Source: Tetrapyrgos nigripes | Taxonomy: Eukaryota; Basidiomycota; Agaricomycetes; Agaricales; Campanellaceae | Length of the DNA: 64,000 nt | Direction of reading: 5' to 3' | Assembly (NCBI GenBank): GCA_013368315.1 | Contig: JAACJM010000024.1 | Span: 496,001 to 560,000 of the forward strand | Part shown: positions 1 to 11,101 of the stretch, piece after piece | Layout of the letters: each line of letters begins with the position of its first letter | Numbering within the stretch: the stretch's first letter is position 1 | Notes under the pieces: generated by a model | Databases searched by the model: none | What the model saw: only the letters and a program-made list of their open reading frames with translations | Told to the model about the DNA's origin: nothing | Translations under genes and position numbers: made by a program

Positions 1-1000
1 CATAATCTGAGCGTCTGGATGAGTTCCTGACCAAGTTATTATTGCTTCAACCTTGGGGTAATGTAATAAGCTGCCAGAAGTGAGTTACATACATAGACAC
101 GAAGTGTAGAAATGTCTGGGTAACGAGACTAGAAGAGAGTGTAGCGGGTTCTTCAGGTCGAGACTCGAGATGCAGTCTTGCCACCGGTTGTTTGACGAGA
201 TTCAGAAGAGAAACGAAGTTCCCACACGCGCACTGACAACTTTACCATCACCCATCGCCGTACCCGGGTCCCGTTTCTGACTCGTTTTCTTTACCTCCAA
301 GAAGTCAAGCCTTCGCAAAGAGGGGCTTCTGTACATGCCCAATGATGATTGGGCTGCTGACCAGGGATTCTCGGAAAGCGCGCTATTGTTGTCAAGCTCC
401 GTAGTACGCGGATGAACTATTGAAGCGTATGATCAACTTCGAGAATCATTCCTGCCGCTCTCAAGAAGGTGATACAATATTTTGCAATACTCCAGGAACT
501 CGTTCGCGAGGACTTTGGCTGACAGACACAACTTGGCGGTGTCGACTCGGAAGTGTTCTATCTCCCCCCTTACTCAGGTCTGGAATTCCGGTCCCTGTCA
601 GACACTGCAACGGTGATCCAGGTACGTCTTATTGTTTTTACCATGTTTTTCACCTTGTTGAGCCATAGTATAGAGTGATTATCGCCCTTTTTGCGTTCAA
701 CTGGAGTTCATGCAAGCGCGTCTGTCGTTTGCAGAGATTTCCTACGTCTTTACCCAGTGTTTACCGGTGAGTCTACGTCTTTTAGACCTCACAAGTGCAT
801 TCGAAACACTTAACCCAAACTTGGTATTTACTGTTCAACCTTGGACCCATCCTCCCTTGATCTTCCCTCGACGCCCACAGTTGTATTACTAATCTCCAAT
901 AAAAGCCTTGTTTTTTGTTGACTGGTCAATTAACTTGAAGGTTTGTTCCACTACCTCCGCCTTTCCATCCCAAGCTAGATACCTACTCGCGAAATCCTCC
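1..1000. other. No gene supported
   Basis: I see only short open frames here (for example 420-668 and 710-892 on the + strand) with no recognisable domain and no convincing chain of in-phase exons. A 5' part of the repeat-exon gene that follows may begin here, but nothing fixes a start codon. Confidence 0.5.
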
Positions 1001-1014
1001 TACAGATTGACAAG

Positions 1015-2770
1015 ATGCCACCTGCAAGTCTCATGTCTCTTCTATCTTTACTAGTAGAGCATATACTAATATCTCAACCCTTCCTGCCCACAGAAGCAAC
1101 TCCATTCGCACAGTCAGACTGTGGAACCCTCTTCCACAAGTCGCAATACACAACTGGACAACGACAACGACGCCACCCAACGTGCCACAACGTCCACAAG
1201 GGCTAATGGCAAAAGGAAAAGAGACCATTCTAACGGTGTCACCGAGATTGAACGGCCTGCTAAACGCGCAATTTTTAGCGCCTCTGAGTCGTCGAGTAGT
1301 TCAAGTAATCCCGACGAGGTACGTTCATCGTGCTAATGTTCCAAATGATCGATTACTGACTTGGAGTATCAGACTACGGGACCACCTTCAACAGAGAGTC
1401 ACAGCACGAGAGAAATACGCCACGGCGTCCAAAAGGGCCAATGGCAAAAAGAAAAGGGAACGGTCTGACAGTGTGGCTGAGGCGGAAAGACCCGCCAAAC
1501 GTGCAATTGCCAGCATCTCTGGCCCGTGGAGTGGTTCAAGTACGGCAGATGAGGTGTGTTCTGTGCTAATGTTCCAAAAGATTTATTACTAATTCGGAAG
1601 GTCAGACCCCGAAACCCTCCTCTTCTACAAGTTGCAACACACAACTAGGCAATGTCACTGGCAACACCGAAGACGCTACGACGTCCACAAAAAGGAAAAG
1701 AGACCGGTCTGACAGTGTGACGGAGGTGGAACGACCCGCCAAACCCGCAATTGCCAACGCCTCGGGCCTGTCGAGTGCTGTCCACCATGTTGATGTTCCA
1801 AAAATAATGATTACTGACTGCTGTCAGATTACAAAACCCTGGTCAATCGGCTCAAGCAATACCAACCAGGTGCAATTCGAGCAACGTAAAATTGATTTAA
1901 AGCTGATGTTTGCTCGTATTCTAGTTTACCGACCAAGGTGAGGCCTCTGCCATTGAGTTGGAGCATGAGTCCGAGTTACAGGCTTCTGAACTCGTCTCTA
2001 CTGGGAATGACGAGTGGTTGACTACCGGAAAGCAAGGTTATCAATCCTCTGAACCTGCTACTTTGCAGAACGTTGGAGCCACCTCGCAAAGCCCGGAATT
2101 CCCTTCATCAACCGCAGGAATCCCGAAAATACTTGAATTCTACTCCCGAAGACAAGCGTGATTTACCCATCAACCCCAAATTCGTCGTTTTCCTCAAGCG
2201 CGTCATCACCCTCAAGAAAACAATGGATCTCCCGTCGTCCTTGTCCACGATGCCCGGACACCCAGATCACCTTGGTTCCGATTCTAAATCAGGCCTCTAC
2301 GGTAAATTTCACCTTTCGACATGGCGCTTCAGCAGGTTTTACACATATGCTTCAAATTCAAAAACACAAGAAGATCATCTACACTCTGTCTCAAGACCTT
2401 CTCTTCCCCCGTTCTGCAGTGACCAGCCCGAAATCGCTCCAGTCCAAACTCGCACGAGTCTCATAATCGATACAACTCCAACAACCTCCTATTAACATTT
2501 GATAGACGAGTTGTCAGTCCCGTCACGACCAGGACCTTTCTCGAAGCGCATTCAAGGTGGAAGTGAAGCACAGTGACTTTTACAAGGGGGAAGCTCAAGG
2601 GTCAGGAAAACGAAGATGGTCATTCCACAGAGATGGGATTTTGCTAGGAGGGATGGTGATGGCGAGATTGGGTTAGATTTGCCAGAGCATGAAGCGGCTT
2701 GGTATGATATACCCCCAGAAGCTGGATTGACAAGGAAGATCTGGGGATGCCGGAAGTCCGACAGAGCAAG
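1015..2770 (+). CDS. Unrecognised protein with repeated basic (NLS-like) exons
   Basis: I do not recognise this gene and its ends are uncertain. What is visible is a series of short + strand open stretches joined by likely GT-AG introns. Three of them (about 1195-1319, 1425-1553 and 1680-1790) encode versions of the same peptide: a KRKR-type basic run, then SDSVTEVERPAKRAI, then a Ser-rich tail. The paired basic clusters look like a bipartite nuclear localisation signal, so a nuclear protein is an inference. A late stretch from about 2614 reads MVIPQRWDFARRDGDGEIG and later DLPEHEAAWYDIPP, ending at a possible donor near 2770. The middle repeat seems out of frame at its 5' end, so the gene may be decaying. 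Confidence 0.35.
1111..1830 (+). repeat. Three tandem exon-plus-intron units
   Basis: Three diverged direct repeats of about 235-260 bp start near 1111, 1371 and 1605. Exon parts share the KRKR...ERPAKRAI coding stretch. The intervening introns are also alike: each has a core like tgctaatgttccaaa or gttgatgttccaaaa followed by gattactgac or ttattactaa and a cag acceptor. Both exon and intron were therefore duplicated together. Confidence 0.7.
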
Positions 2771-3044
2771 GGTGAGTGACTAGGATGTTTCGATGTCTGT
2801 AGTAATTGGGTAAATAGAGGATTGGTATTGGTATCGTGTAGTTTAGTCCATTTGTATGGTGTACTAGTATCGTCAATTCGGAAGTAGTGTACTCCAGAGC
2901 AGTCAGTCATAGCGCTGGCAATGGACATGGTCAGAAATCGGACCGTAATAGCAGCAGAAGTGGAAATACTCACCTACAATGGTGTTTCAGGCACTGGAAA
3001 GTAAATGTCTATAAATCATCTCGACGCCTCTATACTAGACCTCT

Positions 3045-4211
3045 TCAACTGAAAATCCTATCCAGCTCATCATAAATGAGGAAAATCATCCCAGAGCTAA
3101 CTGTCGACCTCGCAATCGTGATCCCACACCCCGCATACAACCCCCGAGGTCCCTGAGCTTTATACATCTGAACTAAAGTCCCAAAAAACGTCGACCTCGT
3201 TTTGGGCGCACCGGGTCCTTTTGGACGTAACTCGTCCTCGGTCTGCATCGCGCTTTTCACAGTATCGGCAGGGAAGAACGCAAGATTGAAGGTGATGCCA
3301 GAACATGCACCAGAGACGGCTGACTCCCAAGGTAATAGCTTCGGTGGGTTTTGTGAATCTGAGGGTTTAGAACCCAACCGCCGAGCGATGAGGAGAGAGC
3401 CAACATATTCCTTCGTTCCAAACCATGCTGCAGATCCACCGGTTTCTCGGATAAAGGTGCCACTTTGACCGACCCACAATCCTCTAACACCTGAGGTACG
3501 GATGATGGATGTGAGAACGGATAAGGGACCAGGAGGAGTATTCGTTGCGGCTGAGGGTGCTGGGGTGACTAGGGTCTGTACTTGCATCTTACACTTAACA
3601 AGTTCGACAGGTGTTCTAATTTTTTTTGGGATCAACAGTCAGTACGAAGGTTCGTCAAGATACAAAAAGTAACTGACAGCACCAAGCTAGTCACGGCTCC
3701 AGCTGCTGCCGCTGCAACTGCCAGTTGAGAAAAAGGAAGCTTCTGGTTTTCAGATGTCCCAGTAAAAGATTTGATCACATTTTGCGCTTCTCTATAACTT
3801 AGGAATAATGTAGCATTTTCGAGCATCGCTCCAAACACGGGAGCGGGAAGACCCTTCAGAAAAAAAATAAGTCCTGGTCGGAAAACGATTGAGAGGTCAA
3901 CTCACCCGGTACAATCCGGGTATACCCTCATTTTTCCATGTTTGCCTCATACAATCCAACGGTCCACTAAACCTTGCAGACGTATCCAGTACTTGAGCTT
4001 GTAGCCGGACTTTTGTCAAGTCAAATGGATGTTCGAAAATTTTTGATGCCATGCCAGCTATCTACCCATTGAGCCGTTAGTACAAACCGGCTGGCAAGAA
4101 ACAGACGAACACTGTTTGACTCACACTTCCAAATGTAATCTCTCGCATTGCTCGATAGGCAGGAGACAAGGGAACAGAATTAACTGGAAAGGCTTCGCTT
4201 GGAACGTCCAT
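3045..4211 (-). CDS. Mitochondrial ornithine carrier, copy 1 (SLC25 family)
   Basis: A mitochondrial carrier of the ornithine/arginine transporter type (yeast ORT1/ARG11, human SLC25A15 group), an inner-membrane exchanger linking matrix ornithine synthesis to cytosolic arginine metabolism. Four exons join in phase: 4211-4125, 4061-3906, 3853-3678 and 3615-3045, giving 329 residues, normal for the family. All three carrier signatures P-x-[DE]-x-x-[KR] are present: PFDLTK, PVELVK and PADTVK. GSIAGMASKIFEHPFDLTK and RETGGSAAWFGTKEY fit this subfamily. The start MDVPSEAFPVNS is shared with the neighbouring copy. The next gene (5032-6195) is a tandem duplicate on the same strand. Family is clear; the exact substrate is inferred. 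Confidence 0.87.
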
Positions 4212-5031
4212 TGCCTCGATATCGAGTCAGAAAGAAGAAAATAAGCTGCTCTACTGGGCAAAGGCTGGAAAAGAAATAGTGTAATAGTAATCTCAGAGGG
4301 ACATGTCTAGTCTGAGGACGAGTGGAAGCAGAGAAGTAAATACTAAAGAGAGGAAGCTCTATAGAATTTTTTGAAATCCCGAATTAGACCGGCTTCCGGT
4401 CGCGTCGCGTCCGCGTCCCCTGAACCTCTCAACGACTCGAGAAGAGCAGTCAGCCCAGAAGAAATTCAAGAAATTATGAAGTACACGAAGAGATAGAGCT
4501 TATGTCCATGTGACTCTAGCACTAGGTCCAGTTTCAGAGATTAATAGACCGGTCGTCCAGATTGAAGGACGACAGCACAAGACCTGCTCAGTGCCCATTT
4601 CTCCTCGTACTCAACGACGGATGACCCTATACCATGAAGAATACGCAAAGGGCCATCTTGGGCCCTAGACACGGCTGATGAGGATGAGGTGGACGAAGTC
4701 TCGATCCAGCAGTCCTCGATTCGGGTTCTTCATCTTCATGGATTGGACTACGAAGTCGAGAGGGAAGAAGAGCATGATACACGGGAAGTGAGTCTCAGTG
4801 AAGAAAAGTGTTTCGTCGCTGCAGTAAACGAGACCGATATGTGTATTTATGGTAATAGTATAGTCAATCTGGTAGGATACATACTCTAAAATAGTCAAAG
4901 GCTAGAATTGTACATGATGAGAACTCAACCGTAACGACCAAAAGAAGGATACTCACCTACAACGTGGTATACACTGAAAAGAAAATGTCTCTAAATCACC
5001 TCGTCGCTTCTATATGTCTATCTGGAACCCA
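4212..5031. other. Intergenic region between the carrier copies
   Basis: There is no gene of its own. The right end (about 4965-5031) resembles the sequence downstream of copy 1 (about 2990-3044), both reading like aaatgtctaTAAATCAtctcg, so the duplication included the 3' flank. The left half should hold the promoter of copy 1. Open frames at 4665-4898 on both strands have no recognisable content. Confidence 0.6.
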
Positions 5032-6195
5032 TCAACTGAAAGTCCTATTCAACTCGTCATAAATGAAGAAAATCATCCCACTGCTAAACGTAGACCTCGC
5101 CATTGCAACTCCACATCCCGCATATAATCCTCGAATTCCTTTAGCTCTATACATCCGCTCCAAAGTCCCTAAAAATGTCCTAGTCTTCGACGCACCCGCT
5201 CCCTTCGGACGCAACTCATCTTCCGTCTGCATCGCGCTCTTTACCGAATCGACAGGAAACAGTAAGAAGTTGAAGGTAACGCCGGAACAAGCACCAGAGA
5301 CGGCTGATTCCCATGGTAATAGTTTTGGTGGGTTTTGGGAATCTGAGGGTTTAGAACCCAACCGTCGAGCAATGAGGAGAGAGCCAACGAATTCCTTCGT
5401 TCCAAACCAGGTTACTGCTCCGCCAGTTTCTCGAATGAAGGTGCCGCTTTGACCGACCCACAGCCCTTTAAGGCCTGAGGTACGGATGATGGATTTGAGA
5501 ATGGATATAGGGCCGGGAAGAGTAGTCGTTGCGGCTGGGGTGACGAGGCTCTGCACTTGCATCTTACACTTAACGAGTTCCACAGGTGTTCTGTTTGTTG
5601 GATAGGGGATCAACAGTCAGCTCGAAGGTTCGTCAAGATACAAAAAGTAACTGACAGCACCAGGCTAGTCACGGCCCCAGCTGCTGCAGCTGCAGCTGCT
5701 AGCTGAGGAACAGGAAGCTTCTGGTTTTCGGGGGTCCCAGTCAAAGTTTTGAGCAAACTTTGCGCTTCCCTATAAGTCAGAAATAGAGTGGCACAATTGA
5801 ACATAGCTCCAAACATGGAGCGGGAAGACCCTTCAGAAAAGAATAAGTCCTAGTCGCAAAACGACTGAAATTTTTAAAAGACGACTCACCCGGTACAATC
5901 CTCGTACTCCTTCATTCTTCCATGTCTGCCTCATACAATCCAACGGCCCATTAAACCTTGCAGAACCATCCAATACTTGAGACTGTAGCCGCACTTTTGT
6001 CAAGTCCAAGGGATAATCGAAAAGTCTGGAAGTCATGCCAGCCATCTGCCCATTGAGCTGTAAGTACAATTCTTCTAACTAGTAGGAGACGAACATTATT
6101 TGACGCACACTTCCGAAAGCAACCTCCCGTACTGCTCGATGGGCAGAAGACAAGGGAGCAGGATTAACAGGCAAGGTTTCGCTTGGGACGTCCAT
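5032..6195 (-). CDS. Mitochondrial ornithine carrier, copy 2, with a one-base lesion
   Basis: Tandem paralogue of the 3045-4211 gene with the same four-exon layout: 6195-6109, 6045-5890, exon 3 ending at 5656, and 5590-5032. It has the three carrier motifs PLDLTK, PVELVK and PVDSVK and the same start, MDVPSETLPVNP. Exon 3 is the problem. The acceptor homologous to copy 1 (exon start 5830) leaves the frame broken, because one base is missing just before codon MFGAM at 5816. An upstream TAG acceptor (exon start 5849) restores the frame and gives 331 residues, but replaces the conserved GLPAP after GLYR with DLFFSEGSSRS. The copy is therefore either spliced differently, with altered carrier function, or is a young pseudogene. 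Confidence 0.75.
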
Positions 6196-6429
6196 CGTTG
6201 TCAATGTCAATATCGAGACGGATTAGTAGAGTGTAGAAATAAGTTGGGTCCGAGGAAAGAAAGAATGTGCGAAGGCTGGAGAAGAAATGTTGTAACTTGT
6301 ATGATATCTTGAGCGAACTAGAGCAACATGTCGTACTCTGGTTATGAGCTTAGCGTGGGCGGAAGCTTGGACAGGTTTACGCACCCGAATATCCCCGAAT
6401 ATCGATCCCGAGTCCGTCCGCACTCATGC

Positions 6430-7130
6430 AATATAACCTGAACCCGTCTAGCGATGATTGCATACATAAAGCGTACAAAAAGCTACAAAGTACACGAAGG
6501 AGGTGGGTATATGTAACTTCACCAGTCAACTTGCCTCCTCAAACTCTCCAACATCCAATCATCATGCTCCTTCCTAATCTCCTTCCACGGACCCGCACCT
6601 TCTGGATACAACACCATTGAAGTCAAAAACGCCAGATACCTCGCTATGCCAGCCCTTCCAGCCCGAGCAAAGTTAACCAGCACCACTTTCACCTTTCCGG
6701 ACTCTCCTTCGATGGCTCCTTCATAGTCGCCACCTCTCTGAACGAGGACATTAGACCTCCTCAAATCCCCAAAAACAAACCCTGCTTCATGCAACACGTC
6801 CAAGGCCTTCTTCACTCCAAGATACACTTCATCACAGATCTCCATAGACAAAGAGATAGAAGTTAGGGTTTCGCCTGGGAAGTAATCCATGACGACCATG
6901 GACAATTCGGAATTCGGTGAAAGTGGTCCGCGATAGAACAACTCTGGCGCAAGACCATGGGAAATTAGAAGACGATGAGCATCTTCGCTGTATGTCCGTA
7001 CAAACTTGACAATAATGTCTCGAGGGGGAAAATCATCGTCGGCATATGGAGATGGGATGGTCCTCGCTCTATATGTCACACATATGTGCAACGCTTGCTT
7101 CTCCATAGGCTCCACATATTCAAACTCGAT
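6430..7130 (-). repeat. Segmental duplicate of 13,835-14,525
   Basis: Near-identical DNA occurs at about 13,835-14,525 in the same orientation. It covers the kinase C-terminal coding region and about 80 bp of 3' flank containing a shared ...gatgattgcatac... and ...gtacacgaagg... stretch. Similarity stops abruptly near 7130, where copy 1 loses homology, so copy 1 arose by a partial duplication or a later deletion. Confidence 0.7.
6519..7130 (-). pseudogene. Crinkler-type kinase fragment, copy 1
   Basis: Only the C-terminal kinase lobe remains, about 200 residues from IEFEYVEPMEK to ESLRRQVDW. Visible motifs are a beta-3-like lysine in DIIVKFVRTYSEDAHRLL, the hinge VVMDYFPGETL and the catalytic-loop equivalent FGDLRRSNVLV. 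The DFG position reads LVNFARAG, so the metal-binding Asp is Asn. Upstream (above about 7130) the frame closes at once and nothing resembles the N-terminal half seen in the copies at 13.9-15.9 and 27.1-29.1 kb. It is a truncated copy unlikely to encode a working kinase. Its closest relative is the 13.9 kb copy. Confidence 0.75.
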
Positions 7131-7840
7131 ATTAACCCCGTCTCCCTCAAATCTTGCTCAAATCCCTCAATGACTACTCCCAATCCATTGCGTTCGAGTC
7201 CTTGCCGTCTTTATCTCTTAGATGGGACGGTGACTACGCACCGAGCGCCGAGAAACCAAACTGAATGGGTGACCTGCTCAGAACGCAAGTTTTCGACACC
7301 GTATAAACGAAGGCAAAGTGCTATTGGAGATACGGTTATATCCAGGACAGTATGCGGTCTTCTTGCCACACTATGAGCTGTGAGCTTCAAGTTGGTGTAT
7401 GAATGCAAGAAACAAGAAATTCTTACTGTTAACACGTTTGATACATGAAAGCAATACGAAAGTTCCACTGGGTCCGACAAAATCTCTGAGCGCGTTCAAT
7501 GATTGCAACAACAGCTACATATATAAGAAATACATATATACATAGGTAACTATCATAATAGAAAGTAAAGTGACAGAAAGCAGAAGACGAGTACTAAACG
7601 ACGCTCGCAGAGCTGGGGGTCTGAAGGGAAAGCAATGCCAACTAGGGCGACAGCAGACAGAAAGCAATTAAACAAATACCATAGCAAAAGTGATAGCAAT
7701 AGATACTAAGATAGCGAGTGAAACGAAAGCAAAAGGCAAGGAACAAGCACGAGTAATTCCGCGGCAGAATAGACATTTCCTGGATGGTCAGGTCGCCGCC
7801 GTGAGGAGATGGAGATCAATCATTTGTCCGCAGATGGCGG
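7131..7840. other. No gene supported
   Basis: Overlapping short frames on both strands near 6975-7480 carry no recognisable motif. From about 7500 to 7800 the sequence is A-rich and without a long frame. It probably holds the 3' flank of the gene that ends at 7841. Confidence 0.5.
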
Positions 7841-8972
7841 TTAGTTCTTTGGATAGCAGTACTTACGTTGGCCAGTCGTAGGATGGGGATAAGGTGGAGG
7901 AGGCGAACCCGAGGGAGAAGCATGTTGACCATCTGCTCTCGGAGAGCCGTAATCTGAAGCGTACATGCTGCCCATAGGCGCGTAGTTTGCAGGTGGAGGT
8001 GGATAATTTGTTGCAGGGTAAGCACCTAAGTATATTTGGCCTGAGTGATGCTTCTCTAGAATGTGGCATAAGATTGACTAACCGTTCACACCATGATTGG
8101 GACTATATCCATGGGTAAGGTGAGCAGGCTGATGGTACCCAGGGACGTTGTGTCCAGTGACAACATACGGCGGCTGAGTTGGTCCAGTCATGGAGAGCAC
8201 TGCGTATATATTCTTTAACATGCAGAAGACATCAAAAATAAGAGACAACTGACCAGGTCCAGTGGCAGGCGGAACAGCTCCCGTCGTATTTCTTGCACGA
8301 TGGTCAAGGATGACTGGATACAAAGGTTGAGTAAGTTCCGACGACAAGAAAGTATTGGTATGAACCTTGTAGAGCCCGTGTGTACTCGGGGGTAGGCTGA
8401 GAGGGCATTTCGATGGCCCCTTCGCTTCTGTCACTGACATGAAAGGTCGTTTCCCGGACATCAGCACGCCGACTGTCGCTAAAACAGATGCACATCTCGC
8501 TCTCCGTGGCTGGCGTCTCTACGTTGAGACGCTGTCATAATCTGTCATGAGGTAACCAAATCGATATAGAGGAAGAGGATACACTCACCAGGTCTCTCGT
8601 CCTGAACCAAGAACCTCGGGTCTTGAGCAGGGTAATCTGGAAACACAACATCGTCGGCGTCGCTGATATAGTAGCCAGCCTTCTTACTTACTTTGATCGG
8701 CTCCTGGACCAGTAAAATCTATCAAGGTGGCATATATGTAAGACACAATTAACAAGGGAAAGGATCCAGAACCACTCACTTGATGCTGCTCCAGGTTGCG
8801 ACTGATGAACGAGCTGAACACGGTCAATGTCCGTTCCCGTACGAAGGGTGGAGACCTGTGACAGACGAGGCTCGTAGCTGCGGTTGAAAAAATGCACCTG
8901 TCCAAGCGCTTCACTAGAAGAACGGCCAGTGCTTCGACGAAGCAACAAGGATCCTTTTCTCGATTTAGGCAT
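7841..8972 (-). CDS. Unrecognised Pro/Tyr-rich protein, paralogue A
   Basis: I do not recognise the family. The start MPKSRKGSLLLRRSTG lies at 8972. Later exons join in phase: ...EGAIEMPSQPTPEYTRALQ | VILDHRARNTTGAVPPATGP | VLSMTGPTQPPYVVTG...NHGVNG | AYPATNYPPPPANYAPMG..., ending ...PHPTTGQRKYCYPKN with the stop at 7841. The tail is rich in Pro, Tyr and Gly and probably disordered. The join after QPGAAS near 8780 is unresolved: the following exon reads well (SDADDVVFPDYPAQDPRF) but would need a very short intron. The gene at 10,268-11,101 is a paralogue: compare GAIEMPDSSCPTPEFLQALD, an exon join at the same place, and a second-exon start NF after a phase-1 intron. Confidence 0.5.
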
Positions 8973-10267
8973 GGTACTGGTCCTGGGGTTGTGGGGAGGG
9001 TGGCGAGGTAGGTCAGCTACTAGAAATCAACAGGGTTTTAAGTTGTGAATTTTAAAATTGACAATACCGCAAACCTATGTTGCCTCATGAAGCGTGAAGC
9101 TTCACAGCCTTGGTCAGCCCAAATGTGATACCTATAAACAGCAAGTACAAAGCGCAGATATGATCAAGGATGCAATAGCATGTGGAAGCAGACTTGCCCA
9201 CTTTGAAACTCGTTACCTCAGAATTCTTATGCCGCCCAAGTGTTTCAGCAACATGGTCTTTTACGTTCCAAAGAACAGTATAGACCGACCTTGTCGTATG
9301 ATCTATGGCAAAATAGAGCTTGACTCATATCCCATACTGGGTGTACTAATTCGGTTCATTTGGTTGTATAAGATCAGGACATGTTGCAAGCCCTTGATAG
9401 CGGTTATATCGCAATTCACCATGTTGACGTTGGTGCTATCCGCGAATATGGATATCCCTGCATGTTCATCGACCGCTTCTTCGTCTTAGATTAGGTTTAG
9501 ACAAGGAGACAGCTCAGTCGCGCTTGCTCACCAGGGTCAGAATCGGATCCATCTAAGATTGGCGCTCCCGACTGATTTGCGGCCAGAGGTGGGTGTGATT
9601 TCGACGTTTGGAGTTTCGTCCTGCCAGTGCGGACGCATGTGTGGAGAAAATCCGTAACTTTGATTGGTATCCGGTCCGTATTCTCTTTCAAAAATTATTT
9701 TGCTTTCGGAACCAGCGACCGTAAATGAAGAACGCAGTGTTTAAACGTTGGAGCTGTTGTTGAAGATGTCGATATGACCTCCACTGGGTTGCATGATGGT
9801 AAAAGAGATGATGGTCTCGATTCCTGAACACGAGACTGGGACAAGCAGCTGTCCTGAGGTTCATTGCAATGTCTCGCTTTCGGTTGCTTTAGACCTCCGG
9901 AACTTTGTGTGAATCTATGAAAAATCGGATTAACAGCAAAATTTAAGATGGCAAGGAAAAAACCACAAGAACGGAAGTGCTTACCATCATTTCGGTAGTG
10001 GAGGTCACTGAAAAAAAAAGGCGTGTTAGGGCCAAGGACAGGACAGACCGGCAAAACGGGTCCATGAGGATACGGAATGGAAGAGGAAAAGTTTTGGCTG
10101 AAGTATCTTCGGGCGAGGCTCAATTTCGGACAAGTAATTTCGGACATGTCAACATGAGACATGAGTACATAATGGTTCACTGTCGTATGCATTATGCAAA
10201 AACTTTGAGGGAAGCTAGAAGTTCCGTCATAATTGTCAACTAAGGGAGCTCCAAAGATAGCACAGAG
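8973..10267. other. No gene supported
   Basis: Open frames at 9094-9489 (+) and 9695-10192 (-) have no recognisable domain or conserved exon partners. The right part is the 3' flank of paralogue B. Confidence 0.45.
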
Positions 10268-11101
10268 TCAGTAGTTTGCGCCAACTGCTGCGATTATATA
10301 GCCAGTATGAAATGGAGCACAGGGCCAAAAAGAAACAGGTGAAATGACAGTCCGGGAGGAAGTGCTCGTCGCCTGCTTTGCATACATATCTCGTACGAGA
10401 TGGTCGAGTCTGCTGGTACAATCCTACACGGCGCTGCCTCTCCAGTATACAGTTGCCCTTAGAGAGAGCGGTAGTAACGAATGACTGGTTCATAAACGTG
10501 AGCACACGATAGGTCAGAAGTATTTTCGTAAAACGTGCATACCTTGGGTCCAAAGCTTGCAGAAATTCAGGTGTAGGGCAACTTGAATCTGGCATCTCGA
10601 TCGCGCCTACACATTCGGCCATGACATAGAAAGATATAGCGGCCGACGCGAGCTCCAGAGCTGTTAGTGAAATTTTGACGTCTTGTTCTTGAGATGGAGC
10701 TTCCTCAGTTCCGCTGTTCAACATCCAGACAGTGGGAGACTTGAATTCGGAAATCACTCGGAGCGCTATCATTCATCTCCCATGGCGTGCCATCACTTTG
10801 GAAGTCTGCGCAGACAATCAATAGATTGTAGGTAGCCTAGCTTACGGTGAGTCCCTTGCTGACACTCGAGAGTACGCCGCGAGGGGGCCAAATACAGGAT
10901 TGACACACAGGAGAAGCTCTCCGAGCTAGCTTGCGTACTTCCTGTGAAAATTTGACCTGGATTATTGGTGACACTGACAACCCTTGACGCGAAAAATGAC
11001 GTACTATGGAGGCCCACTCCTTGGCCTACGTCTCTTGGTTTCGTCTCCATTGCCCTGGGGATTGCGTAAGATAAAACTGACTGGAGCCTGATGGGAGGCA
11101 C
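10268..11101 (-). CDS. Unrecognised protein, paralogue B
   Basis: Paralogue of the 7841-8972 gene; function unknown. Exons that can be joined are: from 11,101 MPPIRLQSVLSYAIPRAM...SRVVSVTNNPGQIFTG, a phase-1 donor, then NFQSDGTPWEMNDSAPSDFRIQ, then TEEAPSQEQDVKIS...AECVGAIEMPDSSCPTPEF..ALDPR, and finally LDHLVRDMYAKQ...PCAPFHTGYIIAAVGANY with the stop at 10,268. The GAIEMP block and the following (V)LDH exon match paralogue A. Unlike A, the tail is not Pro/Tyr-rich. The true start could lie further upstream: open frames at 11,185-11,427 and 11,463-11,939 on the same strand may be extra exons. Confidence 0.45.

Larger units (their letters stand above)
2960..6195 (-). repeat. Tandem duplication carrying the two carrier genes
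   Basis: Units of about 1.25 kb at roughly 2960-4211 and 4965-6195 match in exon layout, intron positions and much of the intron and 3' flank sequence, which points to a fairly recent tandem duplication. Confidence 0.75.

Noticed and set aside
1031..1228. Antisense frame over the repeat-exon gene
   Set aside because: The + strand shows repeated coding units; the minus frame is their mirror and has no motif.
3202..3468. Plus-strand frame over carrier copy 1
   Set aside because: Mirror of a clear carrier exon; the same mirror frame appears over copy 2 at 5063-5452.
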